64,000 nt of DNA, taken from contig NZ_KB913037.1 of NCBI RefSeq assembly GCF_000384295.1, forward strand, positions 9,003,508 through 9,067,507. The letters run 5' to 3'. Positions 57,902 through 64,000 of this stretch are shown here, piece by piece. Below the pieces are notes generated by a model, which worked only from the letters and a program-made list of their open reading frames with translations, searched no databases and was not told the DNA's origin. Position numbers and translations under genes: made by a program. This stretch comes from Amycolatopsis balhimycina FH 1894. Its GTDB lineage: Bacteria; Actinomycetota; Actinomycetes; Mycobacteriales; Pseudonocardiaceae. Position 1 is the stretch's first letter; each line of letters begins with the position of its first letter.

Positions 57902-58617
57902 TCCGCGTCTCCGCGTCGGCGTTCGACGTCCTCTGGACCGACCTCGGCCACGACCGCCCGCCGGAGCCGCTGAGCGTCCGCAGCGTCGGCGGGACCGACG
58001 AGGAACGCGCCGAAGTGCGGAAAGCGGTGTACGCGAACCTCGCCGAACGCGGTCTCTACGACGGTTCTTTGGAACCTGCGTTGGCTTCGCGCTTGGAGCT
58101 CCTCGCCTCGGGCGAGGTCTTCGTCGCGTGCGAGGCATTGGCGGACATGACCGCTCCGGCGCCGTTCCGCGCGGTGACGGCCGCGCGTGGCCGCCGCGGT
58201 GTCCTGGCGACCCAGCCGGAGCAGACGATCGCCCTGGACACCATCGGCGACGGCGAGCTGTGCACGGCGCTGGTGGACGTCCTGCCGGAGCTGACGGCAG
58301 GCCCCGGCTACGGCGTCAGCCTGCCGGCGACGGCGCTGTCTTCCGACGTGGGTTCCCGTTCGGCTGCCGCCCAGCGGCAGGAGGCGCTGGCGATCCAGGC
58401 CCGGCCGGTGTACGCGGCGGGACAGTTCAGCGTGAGCCGCCGGTCCGGCCCGGGCCGCGTCGAGCGGCTCGGCGGCTTGACGTGGTTCGACACCGACGTC
58501 GGCGCGTACTGCGCGACGAAAACCGCGGGCCGGGGTGGGGACTGGGTCACGGTGAGCCCGGTGGACAGCACCCGCCTGGCGGCCCGCGTCGCGGCCCTCC
58601 TCGCCCCGGAAGCCTGA
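57898..58617 (+). CDS. ESX secretion-associated EspG-like chaperone
   Basis: A 239-residue protein that starts with a TTG overlapping the stop of the preceding gene. The N-terminal strand VSASAFDVLWTDLGHDRPPE and the mid-region ASRLELLASGEVFVACEAL match the EspG family. EspG proteins bind PE-PPE-type substrates in the cytosol before type VII secretion. No eccB, eccC, eccD or mycP gene is in the window, so this unit must use a secretion system elsewhere. Confidence 0.85.
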   Translation: MIRVSASAFDVLWTDLGHDRPPEPLSVRSVGGTDEERAEVRKAVYANLAERGLYDGSLEPALASRLELLASGEVFVACEALADMTAPAPFRAVTAARGRRGVLATQPEQTIALDTIGDGELCTALVDVLPELTAGPGYGVSLPATALSSDVGSRSAAAQRQEALAIQARPVYAAGQFSVSRRSGPGRVERLGGLTWFDTDVGAYCATKTAGRGGDWVTVSPVDSTRLAARVAALLAPEA

Positions 58618-58637
58618 CCCCCCGGCCTGCTCCGGAG

Positions 58638-58690
58638 GTCTTGAATGACTCATACAGGACCTCCGAGGTCCTGAATGAGTCATTCAAGAC
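58638..58690. repeat. 53-bp double palindrome element, copy 3
   Basis: Units at 58638-58660 and 58668-58690 with a 7-base spacer, CTCCGAG. The first unit carries CATAC in place of CATTC, the only core change among the four copies. It follows the EspG gene, and its right unit contains the TCA (58684-58686) that is the stop codon of the convergent AbiEi/DUF559 gene. Confidence 0.9.
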
Positions 58691-59640
58691 GCCAGCCGGA
58701 CCGGCGGACGTGGACGGGCGGCCGCGGCGCGGTAGGCGGACACGAGGTGCGCGACGACTGCGCGCGGTTCTGTGCGCAGCTGGCTGGGGACTGTCTGCAC
58801 CACGGAGACTCCGGCCGCGGCGTACCGGTTGTTGCGGGCGAGGGTTGCGGCATAGCCGGGTTGCCCGAAATGGAACTCGAAGGAGTCGATCTCCCAGGCC
58901 AGTGCCACCTCGTCCCACCACGCGTCCGGGGTGGCGACGTAGCGGCCCTGCTCGTCGTGGAGGACGAAGTTCCAGAGAGGATCCGGCAGGCCGGTGCGGC
59001 GGACCAACGCCATGGCCTCGGCCTCGGCGGCGGACCGGGCGCCGTGCGCGATCTCCTGCAGCGCTGCGCGTGGCAGGGCGCTGCCCCGGGTGCTCCCGTT
59101 TTCCAGCTCGGTCGACAGGTCCGCCGGGGCGACCTCCAGTTGCTGCACTGCTTCGGCCAGCAGCGCCCGGACCGGGGCACGCTCGGTCAACCGGCGGCAT
59201 TCGTCCAGCACCGACCGGACCGCAGGGGCAAGGGGCAGTCCGTCGATCCGGACCGGGGCGGGCATTCGCGTCGTCCGTTCGACGAGCACGTAGCCGCTGC
59301 TCGTGGTCTTCAGGTGGGCAGGCAGAAGGAGGTGGAGGGGTTCCCCCGGCACAGCCGGGCGCCGCAGCCCTTGGCGCCGGCAGGACTCCAGCCCGGTGAT
59401 GACCGCCTGGTCACCGCAGTAGAGGAGGGCGCCCTCGATCAACTGCCGACGCGTCGGCTCGCCCGTACGCAACAGGATGACGCCGGGCAGGAGCCGTTGC
59501 CACGGCCGGCCCGGGTGGCACCGCCGGTAGCTCGTCCGCTGCGGCACGCCCAGGGACTCCAGGTGTGCCACGGTGATCACCCCACGTCTGCTGGCCGCGA
59601 AGAGCGCTTCCGCATCGCGTGCCCATGTGTGTCTGCCCAC
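58684..59640 (-). CDS. AbiEi-like/DUF559 protein
   Basis: About 318 residues from the GTG at 59640. The N-terminal winged-helix-like region (RRGVITVAHLESLGVPQRTS) resembles the type IV antitoxin AbiEi domain. The last 80 residues match DUF559, a Vsr/endonuclease-like fold (AWEIDSFEFHFGQPGYAATL, with the acidic EID). No toxin partner is adjacent. Its final codons and stop come from the 53-bp palindromic element. DNA-binding or nuclease function is likely; the target is unknown. Confidence 0.78.
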   Translation of the reverse strand: MGRHTWARDAEALFAASRRGVITVAHLESLGVPQRTSYRRCHPGRPWQRLLPGVILLRTGEPTRRQLIEGALLYCGDQAVITGLESCRRQGLRRPAVPGEPLHLLLPAHLKTTSSGYVLVERTTRMPAPVRIDGLPLAPAVRSVLDECRRLTERAPVRALLAEAVQQLEVAPADLSTELENGSTRGSALPRAALQEIAHGARSAAEAEAMALVRRTGLPDPLWNFVLHDEQGRYVATPDAWWDEVALAWEIDSFEFHFGQPGYAATLARNNRYAAAGVSVVQTVPSQLRTEPRAVVAHLVSAYRAAAARPRPPVRLAS

Positions 59641-59746
59641 CCCTCCATGGTCGCCGTCGAAACCGCCGGGCGGCAGCCCTCTCCGCAATCTGTGGACTAC
59701 TCACTGTCATCGCGGAGGCCCTGTGGACAACTCGGCGGCCGCCAGC

Positions 59747-59799
59747 GTCTTGAATGACTCATTCAGGACCTGGGAGGTCCTGAATGAGTCATTCAAGAC
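59747..59799. repeat. 53-bp double palindrome element, copy 4
   Basis: Units at 59747-59769 and 59777-59799 with spacer CTGGGAG. A long stem forms between 59749-59771 and 59775-59797 around GGG. It lies between the start of the AbiEi/DUF559 gene and mraZ. The rest of the gap (59800-60026) has only short GC-rich inverted pieces (GGGCCCCACC) and then the mraZ promoter. Confidence 0.9.
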
Positions 59800-60020
59800 C
59801 TCCCCACCGGGCCCCACTGGCGGGCCCCACCGGGCCCCACTTGGGGGGTGGAGGGTTCTTTCGCGGCCGTTATGCGGACGCTTGGGGGACAGCTGAGGTT
59901 GCTCCGGGACCCGGGGTGGGGGATCTTGGCCACCGTCCCCCACCGGGGCCCCCACCTGGCCCCACCCTGCTGACCTGCGTAAACAGAACACCCGACGGAG
60001 TGGTCCGCGCGTTTGTCGCG

Positions 60021-60061
60021 TTGACTGTGGTGAAAAGTGGGGTACGGTGGTGGCCAGTGGG
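60021..60061 (+). promoter_or_regulatory. mraZ promoter with four-repeat MraZ operator
   Basis: Four direct repeats stand exactly 10 bp apart: GTGGT (60027-60031), GTGGG (60037-60041), GTGGT (60047-60051) and GTGGG (60057-60061). MraZ is known to bind tandem TGG-containing repeats with 5-base spacers. A -35 TTGACT (60021-60026) and a -10-like TACGGT (60043-60048) 16 bases later overlap the repeats, so binding would block the promoter. The mraZ start is 67 bases downstream. Confidence 0.9.
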
Positions 60062-60127
60062 GCGGAAGGGAAGCCCCGGGGCCGTCCGAGGTGGTTCGCC
60101 ACCGAAGGCGGTAGGGAGGTGGAGGCC

Positions 60128-60559
60128 GTGTTCCTCGGCACCCACACCCCGAAGCTGGACGACAAGGGGCGGCTCGCGCTGCCCGCGAAGTTCCGTGACG
60201 CCTTGGCGGGTGGGCTGATGCTTACCAAGGGGCAGGACCACTGCCTCTTCGTCTTCCCCCGCGCCGAGTTCGAGCAGATGGCGCGCAAGGTCGCCGAGGC
60301 CCCGTTCACCAACGAGGCGGTTCGGGCCTACCAGCGCTACCTGTTCGCCGGCACGGACGAGCAACGCCCTGACGGGCAGGGGCGCATCACCATCGCGCCC
60401 GAGCTCCGCCGCTACGCGGGGCTCAGCAAGGAGTGCGTGGTGATCGGGGCGATCACCAGGCTGGAGATCTGGGACGCCCAAGCGTGGCAGGGCTACCTGG
60501 AGGAACACGAAGACAGCTACGCGAAGGCTCGAGAGGAAGTACTGCCGGGCGTCTTCTAG
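60128..60559 (+). CDS. mraZ: Transcriptional regulator MraZ
   Basis: A 143-residue SpoVT/AbrB-type regulator of the division and wall cluster. Two DXXXR half-motifs are visible, [13 protein letters not shown] (about 11-23) and [13 protein letters not shown] (about 80-92). GGGAGGTGGAGGCC precedes the GTG at 60128; an earlier in-frame start is unlikely because it would fall inside the operator. MraZ forms rings and represses its own promoter, for which a four-repeat operator lies upstream. Confidence 0.97.
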   Translation: MFLGTHTPKLDDKGRLALPAKFRDALAGGLMLTKGQDHCLFVFPRAEFEQMARKVAEAPFTNEAVRAYQRYLFAGTDEQRPDGQGRITIAPELRRYAGLSKECVVIGAITRLEIWDAQAWQGYLEEHEDSYAKAREEVLPGVF

Positions 60560-60633
60560 ACGTGCGGTCGCGGTGCACCTGCGTCGTCGGGGGACGAGAG
60601 GTTCGCCGCCCGCATGACGAGGGGAAGCCCACC

Positions 60634-60727
60634 CGGATGCCGTGAGGCCTCTGTCCGCTCAACAGCCCTGGTGCACCTTCCCCGGTACCAGGTCGGCAGC
60701 GGGCGGACAGGGACCTGACGGCATCCG
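60634..60727 (+). ncRNA. mraW RNA motif (structured leader of rsmH)
   Basis: Outer arms CGGATGCCGT (60634-60643) and ACGGCATCCG (60718-60727) form a 10-bp stem. It continues with AGG/CCT and CTGTCCGC/GCGGACAG after small internal bulges. Inside, CCTGGT (60667-60672) and ACCAGG (60687-60692) close a hairpin whose loop contains CTTCCCC (60677-60683). This loop sequence is the hallmark of the actinobacterial mraW RNA motif, a cis-regulatory candidate always found before mraW/rsmH. The rsmH start is 46 bases downstream. Confidence 0.88.
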
Positions 60728-60772
60728 CCATATTTCCCCCGGGCCGTCCAGGCGAGAAAGGGGGAGGGGAAC

Positions 60773-61726
60773 ATGACAGCACCCGAACACGTCCCGGTGC
60801 TGCTCGACCGGATCGTCGAGCTGTTCACTCCCGTGTTCGCCGACCGTGACGGCGTCCTCGTGGACGCCACCGTCGGCCTCGGCGGGCATTCCGACGCCCT
60901 CCTCGAAGCCTTTCCGCGGCTGCGCCTCGTCGCGCTCGACCGCGACCCCGCGGCGCTGGAGAAGTCGGCGGAACGCCTCGCCCGGCACGGCGACCGCGTC
61001 GACCTCGTGCACACCGTCTACGACGGACTTCCGGAGGCCCTCGAAAGCGTGGGCCTCCGAAAGGCCGACGGCATCCTGTTCGACCTCGGCGTCTCGTCGA
61101 TGCAGCTGGACCGGGCCGAGCGCGGGTTCGCCTATTCCAAGGACTCGCCGCTGGACATGCGGATGGACCCGACCACCGGGTTCACCGCCGCCGACGTGCT
61201 CAACACCTACACCCCCGGCGAGCTGATCCGGATCCTGCGGGACTACGGCGAGGAACGCTTCGCCCAGCGGATCGTCAAAGCGGTCGTCGCCGCGCGGGCG
61301 AAGGAGCCGTTCACGAACAGCGGGCGCCTGGTCGAGCTGCTCTACGACGCCGTCCCGGCCGCCACCCGGCGGACCGGCGGGCACCCGGCCAAGCGCACGT
61401 TCCAGGCGCTGCGGATCGAGGTCAACGGCGAACTCGAAGTGCTCCGCCGCGCCATGCCCGCCGCACTGGGCGCGCTGAAGACGGGTGCACGCATCGTCGT
61501 CGAGTCGTACCAGTCCCTGGAGGACCGCCTGGTCAAGCAGGCGCTGGCCGAGCTCGCGAAGTCCCGCACCCCGGAAGGGCTTCCGGTGGAGCTGCCCGGC
61601 CACGGGCCGGAGTTCAAGCTCCTGACGCGGGGCGCCGAGAAGGCCGGCGAAGAGGAGATCGAACGTAACCCGCGCGCCGCTTCGGTGCGGCTGCGGGCCG
61701 CAGAGAGGATCGGAGAGCCGCGATGA
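60773..61726 (+). CDS. rsmH: 16S rRNA (cytosine-1402-N4) methyltransferase
   Basis: RsmH methylates C1402 in the ribosomal P site. The 317-residue protein has the SAM motif [19 protein letters not shown] near residue 26, and the family segments [11 protein letters not shown] and GERGFAYS-like [16 protein letters not shown]. The C-terminal [20 protein letters not shown] is conserved. AGGGGGAGGGG precedes the ATG. Its stop overlaps the ftsL start (ATGA). The mraW RNA motif precedes it. Confidence 0.97.
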   Translation: MTAPEHVPVLLDRIVELFTPVFADRDGVLVDATVGLGGHSDALLEAFPRLRLVALDRDPAALEKSAERLARHGDRVDLVHTVYDGLPEALESVGLRKADGILFDLGVSSMQLDRAERGFAYSKDSPLDMRMDPTTGFTAADVLNTYTPGELIRILRDYGEERFAQRIVKAVVAARAKEPFTNSGRLVELLYDAVPAATRRTGGHPAKRTFQALRIEVNGELEVLRRAMPAALGALKTGARIVVESYQSLEDRLVKQALAELAKSRTPEGLPVELPGHGPEFKLLTRGAEKAGEEEIERNPRAASVRLRAAERIGEPR

Positions 61727-62442
61727 CCGCTCCCGCGAAGTCCCGCCGCCGGGCCGCGCCGGCGCGGGCCCGCAGCGAGGCCGCCCGCACGCCGGCCACC
61801 ACCGAGCCGGACGTGCAGCCGCTCGAGCCGGGCAAGGCCGCGCCCCGGCGTGCGTCCCGTGGCCGTACTTCCGCGGCCGAGCGCGCCTACGCGCGCCGCG
61901 CCCAGCGCGCCGACCTGCTCAAGGACCGCGAGCCGCGGCCCGAGCCGAAGCCCGCCGAGCCGGGCGGGTCCAAGGTCAAGCTCAAGCTGATGCTGCCGAA
62001 GTCGCGGGCGTCGTTCGTGCTGATGATGATGGCGCTGCTGGCCGTCGGCGTGGCCACCACGCTGTGGCTGACCACGCAGGCGATTGCCGACTCCTACCGG
62101 CTCGAGCAGCTGCGCACCACCAACGGGCGCCTGGCCGAGACCAAGGAACAGCTGCAGCGCGACGTCGCGAAGGCCGAGTCGCCCGCTTCGCTGGCCCCCG
62201 CGGCCCAGCAGCTGGGCATGGTGCCCGGTGGCGACCCGGCGCGGGTCGTCGTCGGTCCCGACGGCAAGACCACCCTCGTCGGCGAGCCCAAGAAGGCCAA
62301 GGCCGACACACCCGCCGTGGTGGTCGCGCCGCCGGTCGCGGCCGCCGCCGGCACCCAGTCGCAGCAGGGCGCGCCGGTGGAGGGTGACCAGCCCGCCGTG
62401 CCCGCCGAGGAGCAGCCCGCGCCGGCGGGAGGCGGCCAGTGA
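61723..62442 (+). CDS. ftsL: Cell division protein FtsL-like
   Basis: A 239-residue bitopic protein. A long basic, Ala/Arg-rich cytoplasmic N-terminus of about 100 residues precedes one membrane helix ([20 protein letters not shown]). A short coiled coil follows ([20 protein letters not shown]), then a Pro/Ala-rich tail of 70 residues. Gene position between rsmH and ftsI identifies FtsL. It assembles with FtsQ and FtsB/DivIC at the septum. Overlaps link it to both neighbours (ATGA, TGATG). Confidence 0.9.
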   Translation: MTAPAKSRRRAAPARARSEAARTPATTEPDVQPLEPGKAAPRRASRGRTSAAERAYARRAQRADLLKDREPRPEPKPAEPGGSKVKLKLMLPKSRASFVLMMMALLAVGVATTLWLTTQAIADSYRLEQLRTTNGRLAETKEQLQRDVAKAESPASLAPAAQQLGMVPGGDPARVVVGPDGKTTLVGEPKKAKADTPAVVVAPPVAAAAGTQSQQGAPVEGDQPAVPAEEQPAPAGGGQ

Positions 62443-64000
62443 TGGCTTCGACGCGGGCGCAGACCCGCCCGCGCGCCGGAAGTGCGCGGCGGACCTATGC
62501 CGCGGGGACGCGGAGCGCCGCCGCGCGGCGGGGCAACGGCGGGCACCGCAGCCGGTTCTCCGCCGTGCGCCTGCTGCTGGTCGCCTTGCTGCTCGTCGCG
62601 GGCGTGAAACTGGTGCAGGTGCAGTGGTTCGACGCCGCGGCGCTCTCGGCCGCGGCCGAACGGCAGCGCACCCAGACCATCGACATCCCCGCCCAGCGCG
62701 GGTCCATTGTGGACCGCAACGGCGCGAAGCTGGCGTTCAGCGTCGAGGTGCGCTCGCTGTCGGTGAACCTCAAGGCGTTGCACAAGAGCATGGACGACTG
62801 GGTCGCGAAGAACCCCGGCACCAAGAAGACGTTCGACAGCGAGACCGCGGCGGCCGCGAAGTACATCGCGGCCAAGGTGCCGAACCAGCTGACCGAGCAG
62901 CAGCTGCTGGACCAGTTCCACAAGCAGGCGTCCTTCACCTACCTCGAGCACAACGTCGAACCGTCGGTCGCGGCCGACATCTGGAAGCAGTTCTCGTGGA
63001 TCGAACGCGAGAAGCGGGCGCTGCGCGAGTACCCGGGCGACAACCTGGCGTCGAACATCGTCGGCGTCGCCAACTGGCGCACCGAAGACAAGGACATCTC
63101 GAAGCACAACCTGCACGGCCTGGTCGGGCTGGAGCAGTCCCGCGACAACGACCTCGCGGGCACGCCCGGCCGGATGCTGGTCAACACCAAGAACGGCAGC
63201 GACAACGTCGTCATCCCGGGCACCGAGCGCGACCTCCAGGCCGCCGTCCCGGGTTCCGACCTCGAGCTGACCATCGACTCGGACCTGCAGTACGAGCTGC
63301 AGCGCCAGCTGACCGACTACGTGCAGCAGTCACACGCCAAGGGCGGCCAGGCCGTCGTCATGGACGCGAAGACCGGCGAGGTCTACGCGCTGGCCAACGA
63401 CAAGACGTTCGACCCGAACGACCCCTCGACGTTCAACGACCCCGAGGCGATGAACGACCGCGCGGTGACCACGCCGTTCGAACCCGGGTCGGTGAACAAG
63501 ATCGTCACCGCCACGGGCGCGATCGCGTACGGCGTCGCGACGCCCGAGTCGACGCTCGAGGTGCCGGGCTCGATGCCGGTGGCCGACAAGGTCGTGCACG
63601 ACGCCTGGACCCACGGCACGCAGACGTTCACCACGACCGGCGTCTTCGCCAAGTCGTCCAACATCGGCACCCTGCTGCTGGCGCAGAAGGTCGGCGCGGA
63701 GCACTACGCCGACCTGCTGAAGAAGTTCGGCCTCGGCCAGCGCACCGGCGTCGGCCTGCCCGGCGAAAGCGCAGGTTCCGTGCCCGCGCGCAGCCAGTGG
63801 TCGGCCACCACCTTCGGCAACCTGCCCATCGGGCAGGGCCTGTCGATGACCATCCTGCAGATGACCGGGATGTACCAGGCGATCGCGAACGACGGCCTGC
63901 GCGTCGAACCGCGGATCGTCAAGGCGAAGATCAACCCCGACGGCACCGCCGTGCCCGAGCCGGCGCCGAAGACGGTGCAGGTGGTCAGCCCGGAGGCGGC
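62442..64000 (+). CDS. ftsI: Peptidoglycan transpeptidase FtsI (PBP3), 3' end outside the window
   Basis: A septal class B penicillin-binding protein, 519 codons in view. A basic N-terminus and one membrane helix (VRLLLVALLLVAGVKLVQV, about residues 43-61) precede the pedestal domain (GSIVDRNGAKLA) and the transpeptidase. The acylating motif SxxK appears as PGSVNK near residue 350 and SxN as SSN near residue 407; the KTG motif is beyond the end. The ATG lies within the ftsL stop (TGATG). It cross-links peptidoglycan at the septum. Confidence 0.95.
   Translation, partial: MASTRAQTRPRAGSARRTYAAGTRSAAARRGNGGHRSRFSAVRLLLVALLLVAGVKLVQVQWFDAAALSAAAERQRTQTIDIPAQRGSIVDRNGAKLAFSVEVRSLSVNLKALHKSMDDWVAKNPGTKKTFDSETAAAAKYIAAKVPNQLTEQQLLDQFHKQASFTYLEHNVEPSVAADIWKQFSWIEREKRALREYPGDNLASNIVGVANWRTEDKDISKHNLHGLVGLEQSRDNDLAGTPGRMLVNTKNGSDNVVIPGTERDLQAAVPGSDLELTIDSDLQYELQRQLTDYVQQSHAKGGQAVVMDAKTGEVYALANDKTFDPNDPSTFNDPEAMNDRAVTTPFEPGSVNKIVTATGAIAYGVATPESTLEVPGSMPVADKVVHDAWTHGTQTFTTTGVFAKSSNIGTLLLAQKVGAEHYADLLKKFGLGQRTGVGLPGESAGSVPARSQWSATTFGNLPIGQGLSMTILQMTGMYQAIANDGLRVEPRIVKAKINPDGTAVPEPAPKTVQVVSPEA

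Noticed and set aside
60047..60127. N-terminal extension of MraZ
   Set aside because: The extra codons overlap the MraZ operator and promoter, and a strong ribosome site precedes the GTG at 60128 that begins the conserved protein.

Overview
The window is a high-GC chromosomal segment of an actinomycete, most likely a Pseudonocardiaceae member close to Amycolatopsis. This is inferred from four things: the block ftsK, argA, rimO, pgsA, cinA, clgR, pspA, pspM, which mirrors the mycobacterial order; XRE/DUF397 and DUF3558/EspG gene families; a mraZ-rsmH-ftsL-ftsI division cluster with an actinobacterial mraW RNA leader; and frequent GTG/TTG starts with 1-4 nt stop/start overlaps. No plasmid, prophage, insertion sequence, tRNA, rRNA or CRISPR was seen.

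Layout. 1-5.1 kb: pnp with a structured leader, an M16 peptidase, dapB and a small TPR membrane protein. 5.1-12.3 kb: accessory genes (a periplasmic-binding-fold protein divergent from a frame-disrupted lysR, a membrane protein, an XRE regulator with a DUF397 partner, a VTT membrane protein, a GtrA protein, a GNAT enzyme, a YcaQ-type glycosylase, a small exported protein). 12.3-17 kb: a SigL/RslA-like sigma and anti-sigma pair, a crotonase, and an adenylation-domain plus membrane flavoprotein pair. 17-26 kb: a DUF4097 protein with an RHH regulator, thyX, an ACT protein, an NRAMP transporter, a Ser/Thr kinase, dapA and rnj. 26-32 kb: a binding-protein/VWA fusion, an amino-acid permease, a frame-disrupted EamA exporter, a WrbA-like protein and an acyltransferase. 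32-42 kb: the ftsK to pspM stress and envelope block. 42.7-50.8 kb: a degenerate amidase-like protein, pyrD, GNAT, Nei, ParA, a methyltransferase, dinB and a DUF3040 protein. 51-56 kb: a moxR-DUF58-transglutaminase operon. 56.4-58.6 kb: an ESX-related mini-cluster without a secretion ATPase. 58.7-64 kb: an AbiEi/DUF559-like protein, then mraZ, rsmH, ftsL and the start of ftsI.

How the genes work together. dapA and dapB feed diaminopimelate and lysine synthesis, and the mra cluster builds the division septum. pnp and rnj are the RNA-decay enzymes. clgR, pspA and pspM form an envelope-stress circuit, with a ClgR-like site in front of clgR itself. mraZ carries its own four-repeat operator over its promoter.

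The most unusual content lies in repeats rather than genes. Four families of palindromic repeats recur: (i) arrays of 21-bp units in opposite orientations around a GC-rich core at three gene ends; (ii) 53-bp elements made of two 23-bp near-palindromes at four loci, one supplying the N-terminus of CinA and one supplying a stop codon; (iii) a double-hairpin GC element that sits in frame inside dapA and rimO; (iv) two long hairpins that differ by compensatory changes. Other oddities are two reading-frame disruptions, a sigma-factor frame without a usual start codon, an amidase fold lacking its whole catalytic triad, and a GtrA frame that runs on antisense to its neighbour.
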